A stretch of 64,000 nucleotides of DNA from Podocnemis expansa (GCA_007922195.1 ML682008.1:4415077-4479076); one strand, 5' to 3'; shown: positions 41,761 to 53,733, numbered from the stretch's first letter. Numbers and translations are program-made. Notes: generated by a model from the letters alone, not told the origin.

Positions 41761-43596
41761 ACTCAAAACACCTGCCTAATTGTCCTAATTGCCCTATACT
41801 GCCCTAATTGCTAGGTTAGAAGTTTGAGCATCACCCCATCCTCTTTCAGTTTTATTGTGTGATTCTAGCCTAAAAAAAATTAAACAAGACATTTTCTTAG
41901 TATAAAAAGAAGTTCACTTTGACATTTTTTCAACATTAATTCTTTTCTTTGTTTTGAAGGAAACAATTTGCCAAAATTGATGCAAATTTGCAAAATCTGC
42001 ACTTCTTTTTTTAGCTAAAAGATGTTTTGACCCCAAATTTTCATCTACTCATAAGAGATCCCATTGAATTCAGTGTGACAGCTTATGAGCATGACTTCTC
42101 TCTGATGCAGATAAGAAGTTCAAAGGCTTGTCCAAATGTAAAAGCATTGTCCACAACAATTAACATGTCAGGTATGCTTATTTGGTTTTAACTGCAGTTA
42201 GTAGTTTTGCATCTACATGAGCTCTGGAGGCAGATACTTGATGTCATTTATGATACTACGAATATGAAACCTTTGGAAAGAGCATCTAATATCAACTCCT
42301 GTACAGGTTTTCATCCCACAAAACGGAAGTGAAAAATGTAAACTATTTAAGTATTACAAAACAGTTAAATCTTTATTTGACCATTAACCCCTTATTTCAG
42401 CAAATTGGAAATTTTACACAGAGTTGTTGGTGTCATAACCATCATTTGCTTTTCAGAAAGTTGGCTTCCTCTTGCACCGTGTACATAAACATCAGTTGCA
42501 ATTAAAAATTAAATATCAATGGGCCAGGTTTTCTGCTCCCTTGCACTGTGCATGATCAACTGCACCTGTAAAGGGTGAATGTAAAGAATATATAAACTGC
42601 TGCCACAATCAGATTTTGTAGTGTTTTACTCTCTGATCAGATATAGAAGGCTACAAGAGGTGCAAGGCACTAGAGAAGCAGGCTCAGTACAGTTTCAGTT
42701 GATTCAGTTTTATTCACTATTTTTATTTTATCCACTTTTTTCTTCTACCTGACAAATTTTAATACTATTCTCCTGAATAAAAATGGTTGTAGTGGGATTC
42801 CTGCTTTGCAGCATAAATGCTGGAAAAGAGAAGGTACAAGTCCCAGTCCTACAGACCCTGAAACCTAGCAATAATTTGTGCACATCGATATTTTAGAATT
42901 TCTTATGTACTGAAAATGAAGTATTTGTGCAGGTGTCTGCAAGATAAGGGTTTTAGGGTCTGACTTGTTTTTTGTATTTCAGTCTATGTATTTCAATCTC
43001 TGACCTCTGCACCAAGACCAAGGGAGTGAGCTTGGCACAACTGGTTGCACAAGATATGATGGAATCCACTGGGCAGCTTTAGGGCTTCAGTAGTCCTTTG
43101 ATACTATCACCTCCTTCTGCAGATGTTTTGGTGAAATTACCTGCTCAAGCTTTCCTTAGCCTTTCCTATCTTGCACAAGGGAAATATATTCATTCCATTT
43201 AATATAGGGCCTCTTGCACCCATGGGATTGAAAGACCCTGTCCCAATGGAAGACTCAGTTAAAATCAACGGAATAACGTCAGAGGCACTAATACATAAGC
43301 ATTGAGCTCTTGGAGGACCATTCTGTATAACTGATTCAGTGCTGTTAAGTGACTTTTCTGTCCACACTGGTGAGCTGAAGTCTTAAAAATTAAATTTCAA
43401 GTAAAGGAATGGTGCTTTTATTGAGAGGATGCAAGTGTTTGCACTTGTGTTCCTTGCACACTGAATGTTAGAACACTTGGGTTGCTTGATGCCAAATGAC
43501 TCTTAGAATTCTGTACTAGTATGTTGACATACGGCGTCTGACTTTGAAAAGGCAAATTATGTTAAATCCAATAATTTTTCTTGGATTTCTGTACAT
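41761..43596. other. No gene or repeat recognised
   Basis: AT-rich unique-looking DNA. The minus frame 43137-43367 has no known domain. Confidence 0.45.
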
Positions 43597-43599
43597 ATG

Positions 43600-44057
43600 G
43601 GCTATGTCTACGCCAGGAATTTAGTTCAGATTAAGGCAGCTTAATTTGAACTAAAGCCACACTGGCTTTTTTTAGTTTGAACTAAGAATTCCTTAGTTTG
43701 AACTTGTAAAACCTGCATTTCGTTTGCACTAATGGTTGGTTAGTTCGAACTAACCCAATGGAGCCATGTTAGTTCGAACTAACTGTTAGCTTGAACTAAA
43801 GGCAGTTTGACCTTCTTCCTTCCAGGGTGCCTTCCTCTTTTTATGGATTGGGTGGGGGGATGGCCCTTCTTGGGTGCCATGTTTCCACACTTCCCATGGT
43901 GTCCCCCTCCTAAGCTGAACTAGCAAGTCCTGTGCATGGACATGCTAGCTAAATTTAGGTTTCTTGTGTGGACATGCTAATTCAAACTAAGTTAGTTTAA
44001 ATTAATTAATTTGAACTAACTTAGTTTGAGCTAGCATTCTTGAGTGTAGACAGAGCC
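43600..44057. mobile_element. MITE of the GGCTATGTCTACA family, 458 bp
   Basis: Ends GGCTATGTCTACGCC and, inverted, GAGTGTAGACAGAGCC. The 3-bp sequence ATG flanks both sides (43597-43599 and 44058-44060). The outer thirds repeat TTAGTTCGAACTAAC-type palindromes. The middle (43805-43960) is a different, more G+C-rich filler. Non-coding. Same family as 822, 2522 and 18241. Confidence 0.75.
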
Positions 44058-44060
44058 ATG

Positions 44061-44379
44061 GAAACTAAACTTGCTTAAACTATTTGCATGTTTCTGCAAA
44101 TTCTACATAATCATTAGGCATTCTTGGTTTTTTTGTCTTGCTCTGCACAAAAGTCAGAACTGATTCAAGGCTGTTTGAATTTTATTTCTCCCTAGAATTT
44201 TTTTCTCATCTTTTAAATCAGCAGGTTAGCTTGGAAACTTTATATAGTAAACTGAAGTAGTTGTTGTTAGCTTTGTTACTAAGCTTAGTCTCAAGGAGAT
44301 CTTTTTATGTATTCTGAAATTATAGACCATAGCTGACCTTTCTAAATTACAGTAAGAAAATTCATCGTCAGAATCTTCC
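44061..44379. other. No gene recognised
   Basis: Short AT-rich interval. Confidence 0.4.
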
Positions 44380-44580
44380 AGACAGGTAGCTGTGTTAGTC
44401 TGCGTATAGCAAAAGCAACGAGAGTCCTGTGACACCTAATAGACTAACAAAAGCTTTCATGGACTACAACCCACTTCATCAGATGCATCTCATGAAGTGG
44501 GTTGTAGCCCACGAAAGCTTATGCTCAAAGAAATCTGTTAGTCTATAAGGTGCCACAGGACTCTCACTGCTTTCACTGTT
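44380..44580. mobile_element. Fold-back Penelope tail
   Basis: The left arm (AGCAACGAGAGTCCTGTGAC at 44415-44434, AGACTAACAAAAGCTTTCAT, GGACTACAACCCACTTCAT) is inverted in 44490-44573 (CATGAAGTGGGTTGTAGCCC, ACGAAAGCTTATGCTCAAAG, CTGTTAGTCTATAAGGTGCC, ACAGGACTCTCACTGC). The left arm lacks about 14 bp present in the right. The outer left flank AGCTGTGTTAGTCTGCGTAT is the usual tail end. Confidence 0.8.
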
Positions 44581-45139
44581 AGAGGGATTTTCATGCTTTA
44601 CTTCCCCTTATCTAGCCTCAGAAAGGGCAGAACAACTTAACAAACCTTCCATCAATATTCCAAATGTGTGGGTCTGGCTAGATATGAACTTCAGAAACAT
44701 TATCACTCAGCCAATATGTGTCCCCGCATCTGGATATCCGTCAAATCAGGTGTTCTGCTCATTTTAGAGGCTTGGTTCTGATCTACAAAACAAGACATTC
44801 CTAGGTTTGTGCCCCCCCCCCCAATTTTACATCTGAAATTGACAATAATATTTCTTCCTTAGATATTTAAATCCAGGTATACAGGTTTTATAGACAAGTC
44901 ATAATCAAGACTCTGGCCCTGTAATTGTATTTGTCAATGTAACCCCTTTGGTATTTATTTGCAGAGCTCCAGTGTTTGATAGGGCTCTATGATGCAGAAG
45001 TCTCCACCTACAGATTTGATTTGAGGGTCTGGGCCTAGTATTGCATTAGGAGAGGAAAAAATATTTGCAGTTTTATAAAAATAGTGTACCTTACCATTGG
45101 AGAATCAGACTTTTTGTCTCAAAATGGAAGTGTACGTGG
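44581..45139. other. No gene recognised
   Basis: Unique-looking sequence with a C-run at about 44811-44822. Confidence 0.45.
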
Positions 45140-46085
45140 AAATTGTCATTGAGAGAGGTGTGTTTCCAGTGGGGTCCAACAGGGATCAGTTCTTAGGCCT
45201 GCACTATTCAATATTTTTTCTCAATCACTTGAAAGAAAACAAAATAAAAAATTGGGTGAATGGTAAATAATAAGAGTACAGATTACTGATCATGTGGTAA
45301 ACTAGGCACAAGCAAACAAAAACATAAAATATATGTTTTAGTGTGGCTAAACGTAAATGTATACATCCAGCAGGAAAGAATGTAAGCCATACTTACAGGA
45401 TAGGAGAGTTTAGTCTGACTCAAAAAGATGGGGGGGTGGTCTTGTAGGTAAGAAGATGAACATGAGTCAGTGCAATCCTGGGATGCGTAAACAGGAGAAT
45501 TTGGAGTATGTGTAGGGAGATTATTTTACATCTGTATTTGGCACTGGTGTAATTGCTACTGTCATACTCTGTCCAGTTCTGGTGTCCATAGTTCATGAAC
45601 AGTGTTAATGAATTGGAGAGAGCTCAAAGAGGAGGTACAAGAATGATTAAAGGATCAGGTAACATGTCTTATAGAGCTCAATCTATTTATCCTAACAAAA
45701 AGAAGGTTATTGATAAGAGTTGGCTTAATTATAGTCTATAAATGTGTACATGGTAAACTGATGTTTAATAATAGGTTCTTCATTCTAACAGAGAAAGGTA
45801 TAACCCCATGCAATTGCTAGAAGTTGAAGTTAGACAAATAAGACCCTGGATTTTTTTTTTTTTTTTTTTTTTTTAACAGTGAAAGAAATTAACCATTGGA
45901 ACAATTTATTGAGGATTGTGGTAGATTCTTCATTGCTTATATTTATTTAATTCAAGATTGGAATTTTTTCCCCTAAAATATCTGGCCTAGGAATTATTTT
46001 GGGGAAGTTCTGTGGTATTGTATAGCAGGTCAGACAAGATAATCAGACTATTTCATCTAATGTTGAAACCTGTGCGTCTATGAAA
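45140..46085 (+). mobile_element. Old CR1 LINE fragment
   Basis: In order: TTTCCAGTGGGGTCCAACAG (the SGVPQG box), CTGCACTATTCAATATTTTT, the SALVRP-like segment near 45500-45600 (CATACTCTGTCCAGTTCTGG), the LERAQRGGTRMIKG-like block (GAATTGGAGAGAGCTCAAAG), and the 3' end ATAGCAGGTCAGACAAGATA, then GTGCGTCTATGAAAT. Heavily mutated, with a T-run of about 22 at 45853-45874. Confidence 0.65.
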
Positions 46086-47818
46086 TACAGCAAATGAGTT
46101 ATATAGTAAAAGTGGTTGCTGACTGAAATGCCGTTTTTCCCATGTATATATATTTTTAAAATTAGTACATTGCAAACGTAAAGAAAAAAAATGTCCTGAA
46201 ACTTTATCAACCCCGCCACAAAGTTGCACTTCCATGATCCTATTGGTCACCATAACCTTACAGTTTTCCAGGTAATCTATTTATTCACGTCAGAGAGTTT
46301 TGCATAACAGAGCTAATAGTTTGCAAGCAGCAACTGAGTTTGAAAGGTTCAATGTGTAGTTGCCAGTGCATTTAGACATGCAGCCTTTTCCCATTGCCAT
46401 TTACACTTGTTCACATTAGTCATGAAAATGTGTCAATTTGTTTAGTTTTGTTGTAACTAGCTATGCGATCTTTTAGCCCTTCCTTTACAAATTACCTCCT
46501 GGTGTTTTCATGCAAACAGAAAAAATAACAAAATTTCAGTTTCTGGTTTCATAGAAGATATTTTTCTTTGGAAAAATGATTCTTTACAAGGAGATGGGTG
46601 ATACACTTCAAAAAGTAAATGTTTTCAACCAAAGATAGTAGTCTGAACAAAATGTCGTGAACTTCATGTTTCTCTATGCTGGTAATTCAGTGTGACACTT
46701 TTCTATTATATTAGCATGAAACTCTGAAAACTTATTAAATCATGTTCTGAGTAAATTGATGGATTTACCTTTCACAAACTAATGCCTTCATCACTCATTG
46801 CTGTCCTTCCTTGTTCCAGCAGAATGAAGATAGTTATAAAGCATCTGGTCAGTTCCTCATTTTCTTTTTCTTGGAACATGGTCTTGAGTATTCCATGAGA
46901 ATTTAGGAAAGTGGGCACTAGGCAGCAGCCAGCTAAATTTGCTTGACAGAAATACAAATAACCACATTATTTTCATTTGGAAGAACCGTCAACCATGGCC
47001 ATTCCATGTGTTCAAAATATTTTTGTAGAAATGTTTATCATTTTACAAATTATGCAAAGTTGACTTGCCAGCGGAAATGCATTTTGTAGAAGTATAATCC
47101 AAATACATATTTTCAAATTCATCACAGTGTATGGTGAAAATAATCAGATAGTTGACACAGTCCAATCTGTAAATGGAGCAGGGTAATGATTAAGTATATG
47201 TATCTGTGCTTAGCATACATAACAAGCATAAAGCTTTTGCCAGGACATGTTAGAAATCCACTTCACAGTTTTCTCAGAAAAGACTGATTTTCAGGTCTGA
47301 TTTTAGAGGAAAGGAGTAGAATTCTGATGCTGCCATAGGAAAGAGATGATATTCTCGCCTTCTAATTTAAAGTAATTAAATTAGTGAGCTATTAAGGTGA
47401 AGGAAATTTGGATTGGTAAATGACCTTCCCCTGCCCACACTATGTCATGTACTAGCTGGCTGTTAATTTTATAACAAGTGATGGTTCAGAGCCAGAAATT
47501 ATAGAGTGTACATGTTAACACTGTTCTAAAGCTGGAAATGATACTCACGGGGGGGGGGGGGGGTTAATAATCAGTCAGCAATCCAGCTGCATTTTCCATT
47601 GTTAAGCAAGTATATTGTACAAGTTTTCTCTAACTGTAGTAAACATTCTACTATTGATATGAAGGGAAGAAGAGGAAAAGCTAGTTTGTATCTTGGGAAA
47701 GAAAATTTACTATTATGGGAAGGCAAATAGAAAACACTAGGCAGGGCTACTCTTCTTAATTATGGAAAGAAGTATAAACCCAAAAGAGTAGTTGTTGGCA
47801 TCCAGAAGCCACATTTTA
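46086..47818. other. No gene recognised; G15 run
   Basis: AT-rich unique-looking DNA. Fifteen consecutive G lie at 47549-47563. No coding motif. Confidence 0.45.
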
Positions 47819-47819
47819 G

Positions 47820-49588
47820 TTCATAGAATCATAGAACCATAGGGTTGGAAGGGACCTCATAGGTCATCTAGTCCAACCCCCTGCCAGAGGCAGGACCACT
47901 CCCACTTAAACCGTCCCAGTCAGGGTTTTGTCCAGCCGGGCCTTAAACACCTCTAAAGATGGAGACTCCACCACGTCCCTCGGCAGCTCATTCCAAGACT
48001 TCACCACTCTCCTGGTAAAAAAGTTTTTCCTAATAACCAGCCTCGACCTCCTTAACTGCAACTTGAGACCATTGCTCCACGTTCTGTCCTCCGTTACTAC
48101 CGAGAACAGTCGATCTCCATCTTCCTTAGAGCATCCCTTCAAGTAGTTGAAGGTTGCTATCAAATCTCCCCTCAATCTTCTCTTTTGCAGACTAAATAAG
48201 CCTAATGCTTCCAGTCTTTCCTCATAGGGCTTGTGCTCTAGCCCTTTAATCATTTTGGTTGCCCTCCTCTGAACTCTCTCTAGCATGTCCCTGTCCTTTT
48301 TGTAGTGGGGAGCCCAAAACTGAACACAGTATTTGAGATGTGGCCTCACCAGTGCAGAATAGAGGGGAAGGATCACATCCCTTGATCTGCTGGTAATACT
48401 TCTTTTGATGCAGCCCAGTATGCCATTGGCCTTTTTGGCAGCAAGTGCACACTGTTGACTCATATCCAGCTTCCCATCCACCATGACCCCCAGGTCCTTT
48501 TCTACACTGCTGCTACTTAGCTGAATGTTTCCCAGCCTGTAGCAGTGCATAGGGTTTTTTGGTCCCAAATGCAGGATTTTACACTTATCCTTATTGAATC
48601 TCATAAGGTTTCTATTGGCCCACTGTTCCAATTTATATAGGTCTCTCTGAATCCTGTCCTTGCCCTCCAACGTGTCTACTGGTCCTCCCAGCTTGGTGTC
48701 ATCCGCAAACTTACTGAGAATGCAGTCTATTCCATCATCCAGATCATTGATGAAAATGTTGAACAGAACCGGCCCCAGGACCGACCCCTGGGGCACACCA
48801 CTCGTGACCGGTTGCCAGCTAGACATGGAACCATTGATTCCTACACGCTGAAACCGTTGATCTAGCCAGTTCTCTATCCACCTTATAGTCCACCTATCCA
48901 ACCCATACTTCCTTAATTTGCCAGTGAGAATGCTGTGGGAAACTGTATCAAAAGCCTTGCTAAAATCAAGGTATATCACATCAACGGTGCTTCTCGCATC
49001 CAGAAAACCAGTCATCTGCTCATAGAAGGAAATGAGATTGGTCAGGCATGATTTACCCTTGGTAAATCCATGCTGACTGTTCCTGATCACTTTATTTTCC
49101 TCAAAGTGTGTGAGGATGGATTCTTTGAGAATCTGCTCCATAATTTTTCCAGGGATTGAGGTGAAGCTGACTGGTCTGTAATTCCCTGGGTCCTCCTTTT
49201 TCCCTTTCTTGAAAATAGGCACTACATTTGCTTTTTTCCAGTCCTCTGGCACCTCCCCCATTCTCCATGAGTTTTGAAAGATAATGGCCAGCGGTGCGGC
49301 TATTTCGTCGGCCAATTTCCTTAGCACCCTTGGATGCAGTTCGTCCGGCCCCATGGACTTGTGCACTTGCAGCTTCTTTAAGCAGTCCCTAACCTGACCT
49401 TCCGTCACCAAGGGCCTGTTTTCTTCTCTCCCATCTGCCACACCCATGGTAGTGGGCTGGGAGCTGACCCTGCCTGTGAAAACTGAAGAAAAAAATGCAT
49501 TGAGCAGTTCAGCTTTTTCCTCATCCTCTGTCACAAGGATGCCTGCCCTATTCAGCAAGGGGCCTATACCATCCCTGATCCTCTTTGC
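47820..49588 (-). mobile_element. CR1 LINE, 5'-truncated, well preserved
   Basis: About 1.77 kb ending (minus strand) in CCCTATGGTTCTATGATTCTATGAA, the CR1 terminal repeat. The truncation point is near 49588, where similarity to the 25949 copy stops within GATCCTC. The retained coding part is uninterrupted, which makes this the youngest-looking CR1 in the window. Confidence 0.9.
47906..49558 (-). CDS. CR1 reverse transcriptase, C-terminal 550 codons
   Basis: One open frame from the linker after the endonuclease to the natural C-terminus. Motifs in order: [20 protein letters not shown] (residues about 74-93), [20 protein letters not shown] (125-144), [20 protein letters not shown] (161-180), [18 protein letters not shown] with catalytic Asp198, [19 protein letters not shown] (252-270), the catalytic FADD at 284-287, [11 protein letters not shown], then the C-terminal [20 protein letters not shown] region and the [18 protein letters not shown] end. 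All polymerase residues I can check are present. The first Met is only the first in the truncated frame. Without the endonuclease and 5' promoter, the copy should not move by itself but could be read from a neighbouring promoter. Confidence 0.9.
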   Translation of the reverse strand: MLNRAGILVTEDEEKAELLNAFFSSVFTGRVSSQPTTMGVADGREENRPLVTEGQVRDCLKKLQVHKSMGPDELHPRVLRKLADEIAAPLAIIFQNSWRMGEVPEDWKKANVVPIFKKGKKEDPGNYRPVSFTSIPGKIMEQILKESILTHFEENKVIRNSQHGFTKGKSCLTNLISFYEQMTGFLDARSTVDVIYLDFSKAFDTVSHSILTGKLRKYGLDRWTIRWIENWLDQRFQRVGINGSMSSWQPVTSGVPQGSVLGPVLFNIFINDLDDGIDCILSKFADDTKLGGPVDTLEGKDRIQRDLYKLEQWANRNLMRFNKDKCKILHLGPKNPMHCYRLGNIQLSSSSVEKDLGVMVDGKLDMSQQCALAAKKANGILGCIKRSITSRSRDVILPLYSALVRPHLKYCVQFWAPHYKKDRDMLERVQRRATKMIKGLEHKPYEERLEALGLFSLQKRRLRGDLIATFNYLKGCSKEDGDRLFSVVTEDRTWSNGLKLQLRRSRLVIRKNFFTRRVVKSWNELPRDVVESPSLEVFKARLDKTLTGTV

Positions 49589-50289
49589 AACCTAGCCAAG
49601 TGTCACTAGCACAGCTGGACAGAGATCAACAATTGCATTTTATGACCCCTTTTGAGGTTTCAACATTTTGGTTTTGTTCCTCGTTGGAATGAAAGCAAAA
49701 GCTTTTGAAAGGTTTCTTGAAACGTATTACTGTCAAAATGGCTGTTGTCCACTTGAAATGGTTAATTTTTAGATTTTTCTTTTCTCTCTCTCCAGAATTG
49801 ACTGGAGAATCCACCTGGAACCCTACAAACCTTCCCAGTGAAAACTAAAAATCAGATTTGATTTGTCTATGAAAGAACTTTTCAAGCTTTATTAAAACAG
49901 TCTATTTCAATGGGGGGGGAGGGAGTTTTGTCAAATGTTCCAGTCTGCTCTAGTAAGTAACTTATGGTTGATAGAGAAATAGTGAATGAAAATAATGGGC
50001 ATTTGAAATTTCCTAAAATATATTTGCCTATTTTAATGTCTTTTTATTGCATAGTACAATGTGCAATCTGCTACTATCTACTCCAGACAGTTTTGTGTCA
50101 TTAAGGTGAACAGGCAGTATCCATAACTGCTTTCATATAGGAAGAACAGATCAGAGAGATTTCCTGCACAGCATTTTGCAGCATGTGTCAAATCTGAGAA
50201 CAACACATCAGAACTGCATTACATGATTTGTCTTGTTATAAAAGGAGGAGAGAGAAATATCAGAATTGCATTGGTATTCCAAATAATTC
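49589..50289. other. No gene or repeat recognised
   Basis: AT-rich sequence between two CR1 copies. A G-run lies near 49911-49919. Confidence 0.45.
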
Positions 50290-50542
50290 AGAAATAGAAT
50301 TTATTCTAGTGCTTAACTACCCAGACAGTTAGAAAGCTTTTCTTCATGTCCAGTCTAGATCTCCTTTACTGCAATAGAAGTCCATCAGTTCTTGTTCTAT
50401 CCTTAGATATTAGAAAATAGTTGTTTTCCTCTTTTCCATGCAACCTTTTACATACTTGAAAATTATCATGTCTTTTCTCAGACTTCTTCAGACTAAACAA
50501 ATCCAATTTTTTCATTCTTCCCTGCTAGTCATATTTTTTAGA
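50290..50542 (-). mobile_element. Old CR1, C-terminal/3' piece
   Basis: Minus strand gives the C-terminal CR1 region: the arms around CTAGATCTCCTTTACTGCAA and CAGACTTCTTCAGACTAAAC correspond to GLxLQxxRxxLD and EERLxxLxLFSLxxRR. It stops at a hAT insertion and resumes at 51393. Confidence 0.65.
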
Positions 50543-50550
50543 CCTGTAAT

Positions 50551-51392
50551 CAGTGGTTAAAATATAATTTGATGGGTCCTGGAACCCTGCTAATCTCTGG
50601 GCCCCCTTCTTACCTAGGCCGGCCCCAGACAAGGTATGCATTTTTGAGCTCCACCAGCTCTTTCTTCACAAAAGCAGCACAGCCTCAAATCCACAATATC
50701 ACCCAACCTTGTCCACTGTTACCCACATCAGACCCCTCTTTCCTCATGTCCACCTCAGCCCCCATCCCCATTTCCTAAGCTCCCTGCATCCAAGCCCCCA
50801 CTCCAGCCCTCCCTAACCCACACCTCCCGTGTCTTCACTCCACTTCTCCCCAGCGCACGGCTGTCCCAACCGCTCAGGCCCCGGGGCAGTGCTTGCATGT
50901 CAGAATTGTGATGTCCTGGTTCACTTTGCACATCAAAGGACAAGCAAAACAATGGACATACAGCTGGAGGGGGGCTCAGTGCATCTTTGTGGTACAGGAC
51001 ACTGGCCAGCACCTTCCTCGACTTCACTTGCCAAGCCCTTCAAGAAGCAGGCAAGCAACTACCAGCACTGCCTCACCTCGTCCAGCAGTGCCCCACAGCC
51101 ACTGGTCCCTCTTCTGCTCCAGTCCCTGGGGGGCTGTCCCCCTGTGCTGCTCCAGGCTGCACTGCAGGCTCCTGCCTCTAGTGCAGCCTGCCATGTGTAT
51201 GCGCAGGGCAGCTGGCTGGCACTTTTCCAAGCAGGACAGGCTTCAGGGTCTCCCTGGTGCTGGCAGCCAGGGCTTGGCGGAACTCAGCATTCAGCCTCGT
51301 TTTTCTATTTTTAGGGGCCCTGGAATGCTGGCCGCTAAGAATTGTGGGCCCTGGAATGACATTCTGCTGCATTTCCCTTACTTTAAGCCCTT
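50551..51392. mobile_element. G+C-rich hAT element, 842 bp, inside CR1
   Basis: A perfect 8-bp duplication CCTGTAAT (50543-50550 and 51393-51400) flanks ends CAGTGGTTAAAATA and, inverted, AAGGGCTTAAAGTA (10 of 14 positions agree). Removing it restores the CR1 reading on both sides. The interior is G+C-rich with GGGCCCTGGAAT repeated near the right end (51313-51357). Its overlapping frames of 90-168 aa on both strands (50829-51399) have no domain. Confidence 0.85.
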
Positions 51393-51590
51393 CCTGTAAT
51401 CATTTTTGTTGTTCTCTTGTGGTCTTTCTCCAGTTCATCCACATCTTTCTTGAATTATGTCGCCCAGAACTGGTCAGAATCCTCTGGGTGAGGCCTAAAC
51501 AACATGGAGTAGAGTATAAGAAATGCATCCCATATCTCTCTTACTTTGCTAATTCATACCGGAATGTTATTTTCTGGCTATACTGAAAGA
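51393..51590 (-). mobile_element. Old CR1, middle piece
   Basis: Continues the 50290 copy: AATCATTTTTGTTGTTCTCTTG, CCAGTTCATCCACATCTTTC and CGCCCAGAACTGGTCAGAAT are the minus-strand RRxTKMIKxLE, DxLERVQ and QFWxPHY blocks. Similarity ends near 51590. Confidence 0.7.
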
Positions 51591-52494
51591 AGGACAGAGG
51601 ACACTTGATATGGATTTAATCAGGCCACAGCTATTATTGGATGTCTGGGACTACCCGGCAAATAAAACTGCACAGTGCAGGCAACTCCATTTTCATTAAA
51701 ATAACCACCTGGAGCTTCCACCAGCCCTCCTTCATTTTCTGTTCATGTCGCTCAGCCAGCTCCATGGGTTGGACGTTACCATTCAACCCTTTCGTGAAAG
51801 GTTAAGGTGGACTATGGGGGGGGGGGGGGGTTGGCTCCCTGCCTTACCAATCACAAGAGTTTTGAACACCGTCTGTTCTGTTCCTTTAACCAGCACCTTC
51901 CTTTTAAGTCCTTTCCTAGGCAATTTATCTGGTCACTGTATGCCTTCCCTATGGAGTACCTGCACTAGACATCTGTTCCATACTTACTAAGTAAGTTGTG
52001 ACGTGTAGCCTAACCCCTTTTCCTCCTTACCATAATGGTTGCTCCCTGACAACCATTGCAGGGAAAGCAGGGGAGAAAAGAAAAGGGGAAAAAGCAACAA
52101 CAACAAAAATAACCCCAATAAGCTAATATAGTGGTGAAGGAAAAATTCCTTCCCAGCCCCCCTGAAAAGGAGCAGCTAACATATGCTCACAGCAGGTCGT
52201 AACTCAGCCTGATACTCACACTCGGAGGGTGGATGCTACTTTGCCTGCTGTCTGGAGAAAAGGCTTTGAATGCCCAGGCTTGCACCTTTTAAAGTCCTTA
52301 CATTCCGAAGGGTTGAGTCAGTGGTGCCATGCTTACCTCCACACCTTTTGGCAGCAGTTTTAGCATCCTTCTCCCTACCCCACCCCACCATAAAGCCCTA
52401 TTACCTTCCTTCTGCAAGCCTGAACTATGACCCCCCCTCCACCTTAAGCACAGTGAATTCATTTTTGCAACAGAACTATACCTTGATTCGTATT
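51591..52494. other. No gene recognised; probable second interruption of the CR1
   Basis: Not CR1-like, although CR1 resumes further upstream in its frame at 52495. Contains G15 at 51816-51830. The segment GTGAAGGAAAAATTCCTTCC (52133-52152) resembles a CR1-associated 3' UTR module. Boundaries of an inserted element are not visible. Confidence 0.4.
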
Positions 52495-52712
52495 TAGCTA
52501 ATGATCCATTCTGAGCTCCCAAATCTCTTTCCACAATAGCCCTTCCTAAACATTCATTTCCCATTTTATAGGTGTACAATTGATTGTTCCTGCCTAAGGG
52601 GAGCACTTTGCACTTGTCCTTACTGAATTTCCTCCTATTTACTTCAGAGTTCAGACCATTCCTCCTGTTGGTCAGATCACTTTGATTTTTAACATTATTA
52701 CAGATCTCTTAA
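52495..52712 (-). mobile_element. Old CR1, upstream piece
   Basis: The minus frame starting near 52640 keeps the block that follows the catalytic box: LPLGRNNQLYTYKMGNECLG and AIVERDLGA correspond to CKxLHLGRNNQ, YxxGxxxLxxS and EKDLGV of CR1. It fits as the continuation of the copy at 50290-51590. Confidence 0.65.
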
Positions 52713-53368
52713 GTTTCAAGGAAACAGAAGGTTTTAAGGGGTGCCATCCCACAATGTTTTATTTGAGATACAAAATTTACAGAAAACAATCATATTTGTA
52801 ACAAAACTTTTTAACCTTTGTATGATTAGTGTTGTGATTAGGATAAAGTGTAACTTACATTGACCTGATTTGGGGGTGGGGGAAAACTAAAAAGGGGATG
52901 TCCATTTTAAAATTTTAAACAGGGTTTTACTTTCGCTAATATGTCTATGTATGTGACTCCCATAAGTGTAATTTCTAAGCTGATTCCAGTTATTTTTTAA
53001 AAGAGCTAACAATAACCATCTCTCTCACTTCTCCCAACTCTGTAGGAGAGAGTTTGGTTAATTTTTAGTTAGAGAGTGGGGGAGGAGGGGTTTGTTTTGT
53101 AGCCTTATACCCTTCCCTGAGAGAAATAATCTGATACCATTTGGCTGTAAAATAAATTGATTTTTTAAATTTTTTTTAGTAAACATGATTTTCTGTAAGA
53201 TATTTTTGGAACTCAATACTGCAGCTTTGCAGGACCTTGCTTATCTCTTAGGAGAGTGATTAGGAGGAGAGAAATGACCTGAAAAGGGACATTTTGTTGG
53301 GTGTTGTCTTACGTGGGGAATTCGAGTAAAATTAATCCAAATTATTTAAAAGGTCTGAATATGAAATG
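52713..53368. other. No gene or repeat recognised
   Basis: AT-rich unique-looking sequence. Confidence 0.45.
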
Positions 53369-53369
53369 A

Positions 53370-53512
53370 ATTACTTTAAAGTACAGTAAAGCCCTCTGTG
53401 AACTCTGTTATTCTTAATTTGGTTTAGTTTCATTCACTTATGGTAGCAAATGCAACTAAACAGAATTAAGAATAACAGAGTCCACACAGGGATTTAATGC
53501 ACTTTAACTAAT
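53370..53512. repeat. Long hairpin, 143 bp, probably a palindromic MITE
   Basis: The left arm 53370-53434 and right arm 53448-53512 are inverses around a 13-base spacer. I count 51 matches in the best 59-base alignment, including 18 consecutive bases (ACTCTGTTATTCTTAATT). The arms reach both ends of the element, as in fold-back MITEs. A transcript through it would form an extended stem. Confidence 0.85.
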
Positions 53513-53725
53513 CAGCACCTTTTGTTAATTGTCCATCTCCTCTTGCTGGAAAATTACATCTCCAGCAGAAAATACACAAACTCCCAAAGATCTTCTTTCA
53601 GTGGATGCAGCTGAGTGTTTCATGCAGGAGTATGTGTCTCTAGCAGGCTGAAGCTAGGGAAACTTTACCTAGCAGTACCCATTGGGGCACCACTTGCACC
53701 CTGTGGCCCTAGTCCCTCCCCTAGC

Positions 53726-53733
53726 TATAAAAG
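53726..53733 (+). promoter_or_regulatory. Candidate TATA box of the DIRS leader
   Basis: TATAAAAG in CTAGCTATAAAAGGACAGCA, about 200 bp before the gag-like ATG. Suggestive only; no transcript data. Confidence 0.35.

Noticed and set aside
50829..51399. Open frames of 161 and 168 aa on the plus strand
   Set aside because: Entirely within or crossing the end of a hAT element with an exact target duplication, with two overlapping frames and no domain.
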